This document shows, one piece after another, positions 47,775 through 55,850 of a stretch of DNA of 64,000 nt (position 1 is the first letter of the stretch; every line of letters starts with the position of its first letter). The position numbers and the translations under genes are program-made. Below the pieces are notes generated by a model, which ran no database searches, had not been told where the DNA came from, and worked only from the letters and a program-made list of their open reading frames with translations. Origin of the DNA: Hymenobacter qilianensis (lineage in GTDB: Bacteria; Bacteroidota; Bacteroidia; Cytophagales; Hymenobacteraceae); assembly GCF_014489555.1 (NCBI RefSeq), contig NZ_CP060785.1:1-64000 (forward strand), given 5' to 3'.

Positions 47775-48162
47775 CCGAAAGGCAATGAAGGGCGGGTGGA
47801 AGGGGCGGGAGCAGACCCAGGACAGAAGCAACAGCCCGCGAGACGGGCAACAGGCAGCGGGAAGCAAAGCAAGGGATTTTTCCGCAAACCAGCCAGCTCG
47901 AGCCAGGGGCGCAAGCCCAGTGGTGGCCTACGAGGCCGGGTATAACAGGCTTACGTTCGGGGGAGGAGCAGTCCATGTGCTGCCTGGCACGCCACCCCAC
48001 CCCAGCGCCGGCAGAGGCTACGGCTTCGTATGTCTGGCCTGGCGGTGTGCCCAGGAAGCAGAAAACAGGTCGTTGGTACGCGCGGCCGTTCCCGGGCAAT
48101 ACAAGCCAGCTTTCCTACCGCTGCTTCAACGGGGGGCAGTCTTTCGGCGTACTGCCGGGTCT
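47775..48162. other. Divergent intergenic region
   Basis: About 390 bases between the 5' ends of the SpoIIAA-like and hydrolase genes; includes GCCGGGTATAACAGGC near 47936, a motif also found at 19935, 30014 and 37784. No gene. Confidence 0.35.
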
Positions 48163-48933
48163 ATGGCTACCACCCCCTTGTCCGCCGTTATCTTCCTACA
48201 CGGTTACCTGGAAAGCCCCGCCATCTGGTCGGCCTTTATTGGCGACCATTTTGCCGACTACCAGGTGCTCACGCCGGCTCTGCCCGGCTACGACCCCACG
48301 CATGCGGCCACCGACTACAGCCTGGAAGCGGCGGCCGAGGCGCTACGAGCCACGTTAGCCGCGGCGGGCGTGAGCCGGGCCGTACTGGTGGGCCACAGCA
48401 TGGGCGGCTACGTGGCCCTAGCCTTTGCCGAGCAGTACCCTGGCCTGGTCGCCGGGTTAGGCTTGTTTCACTCTTCGGCCCTGCCCGACAACGAAGAGGA
48501 CCTTGAGCGGCGGACCCGCAACCGCACCTTTCTGCAGGAGCACGGCGTGGCCGCCTACGCGGACGAGTTTCTCCAGCCGCAGCTCTCGCCCACCCACCGT
48601 GAATCCTTAACCCACGAGGTGCAGCAGTTGCAAGCAATCGCCGCGGCCGTGCCCTTAGCCGTGGCGCTGGGCAGCTTGGACGCGATAGGGCAGCGCCCGG
48701 ATCGGCGCGCCGTGCTGGAAAAGGCCACCTACCCGGTCTTGTTTATTGCCGGCAAGGACGACCGGGCCGTCCCGCCGGAGAAAACCCACGCGGAAAGCTT
48801 GCTGCCCGACTACTGCACGGTGGTCTGGCTGGCGGGCGTGGGCCACCTCGGGTTTGTGGAGCGGCCCCGCGACACGCGCCGGGCCGTGCGCCAACTCGTG
48901 GAGGCGGCCTTCCGCCCCGAGGTCGGCAGGTAG
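48163..48933 (+). CDS. Alpha/beta-fold hydrolase
   Basis: 256 residues from the ATG at 48163, intact. AVIFLHGYLESPAIWSAFI has the oxyanion-loop HG; VLTPALPGYDPTHA and the nucleophile elbow VLVGHSMGGYVALAFAEQYP follow (Ser in GHSMGG). The acid is probably Asp in VLFIAGKDDRAVPPEKT and the base His in LAGVGHLGFVERP. No signal peptide; cytosolic. A general esterase/lipase/haloperoxidase-like fold; substrate unknown. Followed by the DUF389 gene 187 bases on. Confidence 0.9.
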   Translation: MATTPLSAVIFLHGYLESPAIWSAFIGDHFADYQVLTPALPGYDPTHAATDYSLEAAAEALRATLAAAGVSRAVLVGHSMGGYVALAFAEQYPGLVAGLGLFHSSALPDNEEDLERRTRNRTFLQEHGVAAYADEFLQPQLSPTHRESLTHEVQQLQAIAAAVPLAVALGSLDAIGQRPDRRAVLEKATYPVLFIAGKDDRAVPPEKTHAESLLPDYCTVVWLAGVGHLGFVERPRDTRRAVRQLVEAAFRPEVGR

Positions 48934-49120
48934 CGTAGCCCGTTAGTGGCCAGGTTCCAAGGGGCCGGGGGGGAGTGACCTGCTGGTAAGGGCACGTGCG
49001 GCCGCGTGCGTTGTTTTGAATGGGCTCTCTGCCCGAACCGGACCCAACGCAAACCCCGGGTGTACGTACAGGAAGGCTTCCCCGAACGCAACCTCCGCGT
49101 TGAGTTCCTATCCCCTGACC

Positions 49121-50050
49121 ATGCACCGCACCCTCGCCCTGACGCTCCCCCCTGACGCTACTGATGCCCTTCTGCGCGAGTTAGAACCCCTAGACGAGGT
49201 GATTGGCCTGAGCGTGCAGCGCGGAGCCGCCCGCAAGCCCGTGGGCGACGTGGTGACCGTGCAGGTGCTCAACCGCGGGGCCGATGAGGTGCTGCGTCGC
49301 GCCCGCGCCGCCGTCTCCAACCCGGCGGCCCTCAGTATCGTGACCACCGAAGTCACCAGCTTCATTGCCCCCGCCCAGCACCAGGCCGTCGATGATGACC
49401 GGGACGAGGCCATCTGGGAGGAGATGGAAAGCGGGTTGCGCCACCAGGGCCGCATCACCACCAACTACCTGCTCTTGATGGGCCTGGGCGGCATCGTGGC
49501 CGCCATTGGCCTCGTGTCCGAGCCGGTGCCCCAGGCCGTGGCCTTCGTGGCGTCGGCCATTATCGCCCCGGGCTTTGACCCAATGACTAAAGTGCCCCTG
49601 GGCCTGGTGCTCCGGCACTGGTCCCTGGTCCAGCGCGGAGTCCGCTCCGCGCTGGCCGGCTACGCCGTGCTGGTGGTGGCCGCGGCCCTGACCATGCTCG
49701 CGTTGGTGGCCGCGGGCGAGGCCTCGGGCGAGCAGCTGGCCACGAACCCGGAGGTGCAGCACCTGGCCCACCCCAAGCTGCTGGAGTTGTTGCTGGCCGG
49801 GGCCGGGGCGCTGGCGGGCGTGGTGATTTTGGCCGCCTACCGACGCAGCTTTCAGGCCGGCCCGCTGATTGCCATGGCCTTTATTCCGGCCGCGGCGCTC
49901 ATCGGGGCCGGGCTGGCCGTGGGACGCTTGGATCTGGCCCTGGAGGGACTGGAGCGCTTCGGGGCGGACTGGGGCTTTATTCTGGCCTTGGGTATTCCCT
50001 TTCTGTGGCTTAAGCAGCGCCTGGTGCACCGCCGCCAGCCCCTCGTCTAG
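49121..50050 (+). CDS. DUF389 family membrane protein
   Basis: 309 residues from the ATG at 49121, intact. A cytosolic N-terminal ferredoxin-like part (RTLALTLPPDATDALLREL, VTVQVLNRGADEVLRRARAA) leads to the membrane domain: LLMGLGGIVAAIGLVSEPV, VAFVASAIIAPGFDPMTKVP (the family's 'A-x-x-I-A-P-x-x-x-P' motif), a pair around GYAVLVVAAALTMLALVAAG, LLAGAGALAGVVILAAYRRS and PLIAMAFIPAAALIGAGLAV. Function unknown across bacteria. Confidence 0.9.
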   Translation: MHRTLALTLPPDATDALLRELEPLDEVIGLSVQRGAARKPVGDVVTVQVLNRGADEVLRRARAAVSNPAALSIVTTEVTSFIAPAQHQAVDDDRDEAIWEEMESGLRHQGRITTNYLLLMGLGGIVAAIGLVSEPVPQAVAFVASAIIAPGFDPMTKVPLGLVLRHWSLVQRGVRSALAGYAVLVVAAALTMLALVAAGEASGEQLATNPEVQHLAHPKLLELLLAGAGALAGVVILAAYRRSFQAGPLIAMAFIPAAALIGAGLAVGRLDLALEGLERFGADWGFILALGIPFLWLKQRLVHRRQPLV

Positions 50051-50261
50051 GTAGAACTACAGGGGCTGTACCCGGCCGGGAGCTGGTGCGGCCCTAGGCT
50101 GCTGGTTTACCTGGGGAGCAAGTAAGGCAGGACCGAGCCGGCAAGGGTCTCCTCCCCGTCCGCGTGTCGGCTGCCTCTCTTAGTCCACGTTGCTGCATAC
50201 AGCTCACGCCCTCCTGACTTTCGCTAACCATCAGGCTATCCGGACCGTATCGTGGAAAAGT

Positions 50262-50996
50262 ATGCCCCTGCCTGATTCGCTCCTGCCCGCCAACGATGCT
50301 TCCCGCCTGCAAGCTTTGGCGCCCTATCTGACCTTAGGCACGGCGCCCGACCCGGTCTTCACGGAAATGGGGCGGCTGACGGCCAAGTTATTTGCCGTGC
50401 CCATCGCCCTGGTCTCCTTGGTGGAAAAAGACAGTGTCTGGTTTAAAGTCAACGAGGGCTTAACCGGACAGGAGCGGGTAGCGCGCCACGAGAGTATGTG
50501 TTCGGTGGCCATCCTGCAGGAGGAGACCACCCTCTACGAGGATCTGCAAAAGCAGCCCTGCCACCTCACTGATCCTCAGGTGGCCGAAACCCTGCACCTG
50601 CGCTTTTATGCCGGGCACCCGTTGCTAACGGCCGAGGGGCACGCGATTGGCACCTTGTGCGTGATTGACCGGCAGCCCAGCACCCTCTCGCTGCCCGAGC
50701 TGAAGCGCTTGCAAGCCTTGGCGACCATTGTCATGAAGATGCTCGACCTACGGGTACGGATGCAGAAACAATCCGAGCAGGTTAATGCCCTGTGGTTGGG
50801 CCTCTACCTGCAGATGGAGGAATCACTCAACCGACTGACGACCTTGCGCGACTTGGCCAGTTGGGAAGAGAATAGCCACACGGCGGCGGCCCTGGGCTAC
50901 CAGCAGTCGATTGAGGAAGAAGCGGACCGCATCCTGCGCGTGCTCGACGAGCAGACTACGGCCGCCTTAGCTGCCTACCTGGGGCCCCGCACCTAA
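50262..50996 (+). CDS. GAF-domain protein
   Basis: 244 residues from the ATG at 50262, intact. PVFTEMGRLTAKLFAVPIAL, VEKDSVWFKVNEGLTGQ, ARHESMCSVAILQEETTLY, LHLRFYAGHPLLTAEGHAIG and TLCVIDRQPSTLSLPELKRL are the standard GAF elements ('F-Y-A-G-x-P-L ... G-T-L-C-V-x-D'). A helical extension of ~80 residues follows, possibly a dimerising coiled coil; no kinase or output domain is attached. May be a stand-alone small-molecule sensor working with a kinase elsewhere. Confidence 0.9.
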   Translation: MPLPDSLLPANDASRLQALAPYLTLGTAPDPVFTEMGRLTAKLFAVPIALVSLVEKDSVWFKVNEGLTGQERVARHESMCSVAILQEETTLYEDLQKQPCHLTDPQVAETLHLRFYAGHPLLTAEGHAIGTLCVIDRQPSTLSLPELKRLQALATIVMKMLDLRVRMQKQSEQVNALWLGLYLQMEESLNRLTTLRDLASWEENSHTAAALGYQQSIEEEADRILRVLDEQTTAALAAYLGPRT

Positions 50997-51224
50997 GGCG
51001 GCCAACTACAGGCAGCGCTTTCCCCGCGCTACTGGGGACGACAAGACCACCCGAAAGAGTGCGTAAAGAGCTCCTAACCGATGCGCTGACTCTATGGACG
51101 GGTATATTAGATGGAGTAGCGTTGCAAGCACGAGTAGGTGTCCCTACAGAGGCTACTAGGCCGCTAGTAGCCTCAAACCAAGCCCTTAGCTGTGTTCTGC
51201 AACAGCACCACTGGTTAACGTAAT
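50997..51224. other. Intergenic stretch before an IS remnant
   Basis: No gene. Bases 51192-51212 (GTTCTGCAACAGCACCAC) resemble the right terminus of the inverted-repeat elements (TTTTGCAACAGCCAC) and may be a relic. Confidence 0.3.
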
Positions 51225-51471
51225 GGCCCTGTTGCAAAAGTCAACTTCCTGCAGGTGTGCGAGGTGGGTAGCGTAGGCTCGCCTTCCCCCCCGTCAGACG
51301 TCGCTGCTGAAACCGGTGCCCGCGCACCATTACTACCAGCCACGGCTGCCGACCGTCGATTTTTGCTTCGTGCGGCCCCTGCTTCCCCCTTTCTATAACC
51401 CTGGCGGTCGTCCCTCGCTCGATCCCGTCGTGTTGGTCAAGTTGCTCTTGGTGGGGCACGTGGAGAAGTAA
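51225..51471 (+). mobile_element. 5' fragment of an IS1182-like insertion sequence
   Basis: Starts TAAT-GGCC-CTGTTGCAAAAGTC, almost the same terminus as the short inverted-repeat elements and in the same type of GGCC site, and continues into the start of a transposase gene. It ends abruptly at a stop codon next to the terminator of the subtilase gene. Confidence 0.7.
51289..51471 (+). pseudogene. IS1182-like transposase, N-terminal fragment
   Basis: 60 codons in one frame: SLLKPVPAHHYYQPRLPTVD, FCFVRPLLPPFYNPGGRPSL and DPVVLVKLLLVGHVEK, then TAA. The 'FYNPGGRPS-DPVV-x-x-K-L-L-L-V' segment is the DUF772 region at the start of IS5/IS1182 transposases. No start codon is obvious and more than 80% of the gene, including all catalytic residues, is missing. 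Confidence 0.75.
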
Positions 51472-51503
51472 AAAAGCCTTTTCATACTTGAAAAGGCCTT
51501 TCT
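51471..51503 (-). terminator. Rho-independent terminator of the subtilase gene
   Basis: Read on the minus strand: AAAGGCCTTTTCA, AGTA loop, TGAAAAGGCTTTTTT, with a T run. About 40 bases after the stop at 51543. Confidence 0.85.
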
Positions 51504-51542
51504 GTTAACTAGCAACGAACACTATAATCCGTACATACCTAT

Positions 51543-52958
51543 TTATTGTAGAGTAGCATTTACCGCGGCATCCGCCGTAATAAATCCTGCCCCTGCCTCC
51601 ACGGGGGTAGCCATAGGCAGGGCAGCACGTTCTAACGTACTTTCGGCCTGAGCGGCCGTTATCGTCTTATTCTTTTGTGCCATTAGCGCTACGATGCCCG
51701 CTACGTGCGGGCTAGCCATGGAAGTACCAGAAAGAAAATAATAAGAAAGCTGGCCGCTGTTCAGCTGATACGGTCCTACTACATTATGACCAGGGGCCGT
51801 TACATCTAAATCCTGACCAGGTTTTTGCCGGCTAGAAAAGCCAGAAATAAAAAAATCAGCTGGGTTAGTAGGATCAGGCACATTCAAGCGCAACCACCAG
51901 GTAGCAATAGAGCCCTGTGCTTTTAAGCCCGCACTAGCTACACTAATCACAGGCGCATAAGCCCCCGGATAGCCCATACCAGCAGGCCCACTATTACCGG
52001 CCGAAGCGACAATAATGACGCCTTGTGCAATAGCATAATCAATCGCTGCCTTCTCGATAGCATCTAACCCAGGACCACCTAAACTCATGTTTATCACGAC
52101 CGGAGAATTCTTTAGCGGGCCAGCCTTTAAATCAGCTATGTGCACAATACCCTGCGCGACGACGGACGACCAGCCCGAACCATTCTGATTTAGTACTTTA
52201 ACCGGAATAACCGTAGCTTTAGGAGCTACCCCATTAATAGAAGTGCCATTCAGGTTAAACCCAAGAATAGTACTGGTTACATGGGTTCCATGGGAGTTCT
52301 GATCGTGTTCCCACTTGTTCGGCTGATCTGATACATTGCCCCTTTCACCCCCTCCGCCGCCAAAGGACTTGGCGTATTGGGTAGCAATTCTTTCCTGCGG
52401 AAAATATTGGCGCCAAGAATCCGATAAACCCGTATCCAAAACTCCGATGTATACACCCTCTCCATCTTGCTCAATCGTTCGTCCAACACCTAAATCAGTA
52501 ACATTAACGGCATCCAGATTCCAGGTATTTACCCCCCCACTAAAGTCCGATACGGCGACCGCATCTACGGGCGCCCCATTTCTACTGGCATCTGGATTAG
52601 CCTGACTTACATAAGAAAGCTGTTGAATGCTCGCTAATTTATCACTCGTGGTTTTCATGGTTAACGCATCGAGCTTAACCATGACTTCCCCGACTGTACC
52701 ATACGCTTTCAACTCATTCAGAATGGTGTCGGTTATTTTCGTATTCAGGACCACATTAATGCCAATCATTTTGGTGGCCGTGGCATCGGCAGATGGCGAA
52801 GCACCAGTAGCAGGAGCAACTTGGTCTTCCGGCATTTTCTCGCAGGACATGAGTAAAGCAAGCGAAGGCGCTACCACCAATAAGGAGCAGAGCTGGCGAA
52901 AATGGGTACTCTCTTTGAGCTTCAGTAAGCTGGGTACAGATAGATAGATCTTTTTCAT
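51543..52958 (-). CDS. Subtilisin-like serine protease (S8 family), lipoprotein-like
   Basis: 471 residues, intact. The signal LCSLLVVAPSLALLMSC has a lipobox-like Cys. An I9-like propeptide covers ~60-125 (IGINVVLNTKITDTILNEL, YVSQANPDASRNG). Catalytic residues: Asp in YIGVLDTGLSDSW, His in NSHGTHVTSTILG, Ser in YFLSGTSMASPHVAGIVALM; oxyanion Asn in VIIVASAGNSGPAG. No C-terminal T9SS domain. Secreted endopeptidase or nutrient-acquisition enzyme. Visibly AT-richer codons than its neighbours, without frameshifts, and placed between two IS fragments, which suggests acquisition by transfer. Confidence 0.93.
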   Translation of the reverse strand: MKKIYLSVPSLLKLKESTHFRQLCSLLVVAPSLALLMSCEKMPEDQVAPATGASPSADATATKMIGINVVLNTKITDTILNELKAYGTVGEVMVKLDALTMKTTSDKLASIQQLSYVSQANPDASRNGAPVDAVAVSDFSGGVNTWNLDAVNVTDLGVGRTIEQDGEGVYIGVLDTGLSDSWRQYFPQERIATQYAKSFGGGGGERGNVSDQPNKWEHDQNSHGTHVTSTILGFNLNGTSINGVAPKATVIPVKVLNQNGSGWSSVVAQGIVHIADLKAGPLKNSPVVINMSLGGPGLDAIEKAAIDYAIAQGVIIVASAGNSGPAGMGYPGAYAPVISVASAGLKAQGSIATWWLRLNVPDPTNPADFFISGFSSRQKPGQDLDVTAPGHNVVGPYQLNSGQLSYYFLSGTSMASPHVAGIVALMAQKNKTITAAQAESTLERAALPMATPVEAGAGFITADAAVNATLQ

Positions 52959-53084
52959 TGGGATGTTTATGTAGTTATGTAGAAAAAGCGGATGATCCGA
53001 GTACTAGCTACCAAGAAATGAATTAAAGTCCTAATAATTTGTACTTTATTTACGTATAAATAGAATAATTGATAAAGTTGCTTG

Positions 53085-53346
53085 TTGCTGATAGCACAGA
53101 AGCCATAGGATGTGATGAAACTACCCAGCACCGGTTCGACCGTGGAAGCCCGCAGTCGCCGCCTGTGCTAGCCGACATGCGTGGCGAAGCGCGTGAGCAT
53201 GCGCTCGTAGGGGGCTTTGGCCGAGCCGTGTAAGGCAGGCGCTTTTCCCGCGCCTGCCTTACACGGCTCGGCCAAAGGCCAGTGCTTGCACTCGGCGGCC
53301 TTGGCCCTGTTGCGCTTTTTGGGGTTGCCCTGAGTCGACGGATTCG
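53085..53346 (-). pseudogene. IS1182-like transposase, C-terminal fragment
   Basis: One minus-strand frame reads NPKKRNRAKAAECKHWPLAE, PCKAGAGKAPALHGSAKAPY, ERMLTRFATHVG, stop (53168-53170), RRRLRASTVEPVLGSF. The 'C-x-x-C/W-P-L-x-x-x-C' cluster, 'Y-E-R-M-x-x-R' and 'R-L-R-x-S-T-V-E-P-V-L-G' with the last catalytic Glu are diagnostic of the IS1182/IS5 C terminus. The N-terminal two thirds and both ends are missing. It faces the other fragment (51289) across the subtilase gene but in opposite orientation. Confidence 0.72.
53215..53277. repeat. 28-bp perfect inverted repeat inside the transposase remnant
   Basis: Arms 53215-53242 and 53250-53277 (CTTTGGCCGAGCCGTG... and its complement) with a 7-base loop TTTTCCC. 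The arms code within the transposase remnant frame, so one arm may be a local inverted duplication of the other. Confidence 0.75.
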
Positions 53347-53486
53347 TTGTCGGTTGATGATACGTCCATCACGCGCCCGTTCTTCGGACGCAAACCGCCA
53401 CAGCCGTAAGCCGGGCTACCCAGGGAGACACTCCACGAGGCTATAGGGCTCTCGTTTGGCGTGTACGAAACGCATCCCTCCTGCCC

Positions 53487-53596
53487 GTTTCCTACACGTT
53501 GAATTGTAGCCGGGTTTTGTACACTCCCCTGACCCTACCATGGCCCACGGGCACCGGGTGCCATGGTAGGGTCAGGCGTTCACGGAAAGGAGGAAT
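53487..53596 (+). repeat. Structured hairpin repeat, copy 2
   Basis: Counterpart of 18960-19071. Order: GTTTCCTACAC, TTGAATTGTAGC spacer, GTTTTGTACAC, TCC, a perfect 17-bp hairpin (CCTGACCCTACCATGGC at 53528-53544 with GCCATGGTAGGGTCAGG), then GTTCACGGAAAGGAG. The inverted motif TGTACGAAACG is also present at 53462. The rest of 52959-53781 has only the transposase remnant. Confidence 0.62.
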
Positions 53597-53781
53597 AGGT
53601 CAGCCGACGGGTCGCGCGAATGCTCCCTTCGCGCTGGCCTCTACGGGGAGGCTAACCAGCTCTTTCCGGGCAATAAACGGGCCCCAGTGTCTCATTTGGG
53701 GGGTATGAACATAAATACCCACCAAAAAGCCGTACGACCCGGCAGGGGCAGCGGCTTGTCGAGGGAGGCAATCCCCGGGGC

Positions 53782-54027
53782 TTACCCGGCGTCGCCGGAC
53801 CTGGAACCGGTGGGCTCCGGGGCTTGGCGGGCCCGGGCCGAAGCCAGCAGCCGACAGGCGTCGCGGTGCAACGCCGTCGCCGCGCGGGCCACCAGCTCGT
53901 TCAGTTCCACGCCCGGCAGGGCCCCACCCAGCGCCACGATGCCCGCGAGGCAGGCCAGGGCGAGCCCCGCCGTGAGCAGCGCGGCCGCCCGGAACAACAG
54001 ATGGGCGTAGAACGGGAGCAGGGGCAT
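53782..54027 (-). CDS. Small membrane protein
   Basis: 81 residues from the ATG at 54027. One long or two short hydrophobic segments (LLFRAAALLTAGLALACLAG, IVALGGALPGVEL), then a helix with VARAATALHRDACRLLASAR and a charged tail. No family recognised. Overlapping frames on both strands are less protein-like. Confidence 0.45.
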   Translation of the reverse strand: MPLLPFYAHLLFRAAALLTAGLALACLAGIVALGGALPGVELNELVARAATALHRDACRLLASARARQAPEPTGSRSGDAG

Positions 54028-54469
54028 AGGGCGGGGCAGCAACAGCAGAAAGGGGAGTCCTTCCGGCGGGCCAAGTTAGGGAAGAAAAATAGGCCAGCAC
54101 CCGGGCGCGGGTGGCCGTGTCCACCGGGTTGGTCAGCCGAGCAGAACTGGCGTTCAGGAAAACGGTGATTTAAATTAAGGGAGCCCCCTTTTACATACTG
54201 GAAACGACCTGCTACTACATGTACAAGCTTGGTTAGGATTCGAGTAGAGCGGCGTTATGGGCCCTTATTTCTTGCCAGGTCCAGGTCCCTCACGGAGCGG
54301 AAGTAGACAGACCGGGAAGACAGAGAGGGCCATTGCCTGCCCAATACCTCGGTGGCAGTCCGCTGTTACCGCAAGTTTGCCAGCAAGGCTAAAGAGGGCT
54401 GAGAGGGGGCAGCAGGAGACGCAGCGAACGACATAGCAGCAAGCACAGGATGACCGAATTATAGGGACG
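54028..54469. other. Non-coding stretch left of the polysaccharide cluster
   Basis: About 440 bases after the DUF4861 stop at 54470. I see no gene and no clear terminator. Confidence 0.35.
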
Positions 54470-55699
54470 TTACTTCCACGTTACCTGAAGGGGCGAAGCC
54501 AGGCGACGAGCAAACTCACTGAGATACTTATCCCAGTCCTCGGGTGAGAGAAATTGCCCACTCTTCTGCCACCCAAAGCCCGCGTAGAAAACGACGCCGC
54601 CCCGGGCGGGCTTGGTCACCACGTAAAGCTGGCTCTGATCTTTCTGGGTAGAGCGATGCTCTTGATAGTCTGTGAGGTAGTGGGGCTCCACGACCACCGC
54701 CGTGCCCAGGTAAGAGGCGTCTATTTTCTCCCAGTAACGAAACCACCCCGCTTGGCGATCCGCGCGCACCTGCCCTTGTTGCTCGTGCAGCGTCAAGCCA
54801 ATAGTTAAGTTCGGTAGCGCCGGGGAAGCGCTCAGGTGATCTTCGTAGCGAGTTAGGTTACTGCCTAGATCCAAGGAAATACGCTTTGTTTCCTGTACGG
54901 TGCGGCCATTCGCCAGCCAGGGGGCATACGCGAGTTCAAACACCGTGCGGATGGGCCCCGTGGCCAAGATTTTATAGTGCGTGAAGTTTTTGGAAACGTA
55001 GAGCTGTCCGTTATCCAGCACGCCCGTGCCGCCCGTGCCCCGGCTGCCACCCACGTGGTAGGGGTCGTAGCCTTCGCCCGTATCCGTATGGTAGGCAAAT
55101 GGTTTCTCGTGCACGTGGCGCCCGTACCACTTGTCAATGATCGGGTAGTCCACCCGCTTCAGCCAGCAATCCATACCACTGGTGAGCGTCCCACTGGGGT
55201 CTTTCGCTTCGTAAAGCTGCTGCGCGACGGGGCCGTAGGTGCGGAAGGCTACCCGCTCGTTTTCCCAGGCAAAGTCGTCCGTGCGCTCCGGCACAAAGCG
55301 CGCAAACGTGGTGTGCGGGCTAACCGGCAGAGGGCCGCCACTAGCGGCATCGACCAGTTTAAACTTCTTGGTGGCTCTAGCCGGCATATCTGTTTGAAAG
55401 AGCAGCTCGTCGGGCCGCCCATCGGCATCGCTGTCCAGCACTTGGCTAACTAAAGTGGTGGACGTAGCGGCATCCTGTACGCGCAGTTTTGCGGGGCTCA
55501 TTTTGCGCAATGAGGCTGGCAGCTTCGCCAGAGGCAGGCTGATGGTTTCGGCGCGCCGAACCAAGTTTAGGGGGTTGCGCACCGTGACGGTTACGACGGC
55601 CGGGGAGGGGCGCTGGACTGCACCACTCAGCAGTAAGGCGGTGAAGGGCAAGATGGCTAGGGAGCGGATGGCTAGGGAGCGCGGCACAGGCTGGTACAT
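54470..55699 (-). CDS. DUF4861 family protein, probable polysaccharide-active enzyme
   Basis: 409 residues from the ATG at 55699, intact. Signal region LAIRSLAILPFTALLLSGA, which contains a duplicated SLAI (13-base tandem repeat at 55659-55688). The body: VTVTVRNPLNLVRRAETISL, DSDADGRPDELLFQTDMPA, TDDFAWENERVAFRTYGPV, MDCWLKRVDYPIIDKWYG, GYDPYHVGGSRGTGG, LTRYEDHLSASPALPNLTI and VVFYAGFGWQKSGQF. Members occur in Bacteroidota clusters with unsaturated uronyl hydrolases and lyases; the reaction is not known to me. Last gene of the cluster's enzyme operon. Confidence 0.85.
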   Translation of the reverse strand: MYQPVPRSLAIRSLAILPFTALLLSGAVQRPSPAVVTVTVRNPLNLVRRAETISLPLAKLPASLRKMSPAKLRVQDAATSTTLVSQVLDSDADGRPDELLFQTDMPARATKKFKLVDAASGGPLPVSPHTTFARFVPERTDDFAWENERVAFRTYGPVAQQLYEAKDPSGTLTSGMDCWLKRVDYPIIDKWYGRHVHEKPFAYHTDTGEGYDPYHVGGSRGTGGTGVLDNGQLYVSKNFTHYKILATGPIRTVFELAYAPWLANGRTVQETKRISLDLGSNLTRYEDHLSASPALPNLTIGLTLHEQQGQVRADRQAGWFRYWEKIDASYLGTAVVVEPHYLTDYQEHRSTQKDQSQLYVVTKPARGGVVFYAGFGWQKSGQFLSPEDWDKYLSEFARRLASPLQVTWK

Positions 55700-55850
55700 G
55701 GGCAAGGAAAAGACGGCGGACAAGGCTGGGTTAACCCTGCTACTCCGGGTGGCGTAGCTAACAGAGTTTTTGCTGAGGCACCGGACGTGGCTATAGTGGG
55801 GCCCCAGAGTTGATCTTTCCTGAGCAAAAGGTGGCGAATCGAACGCTTAG

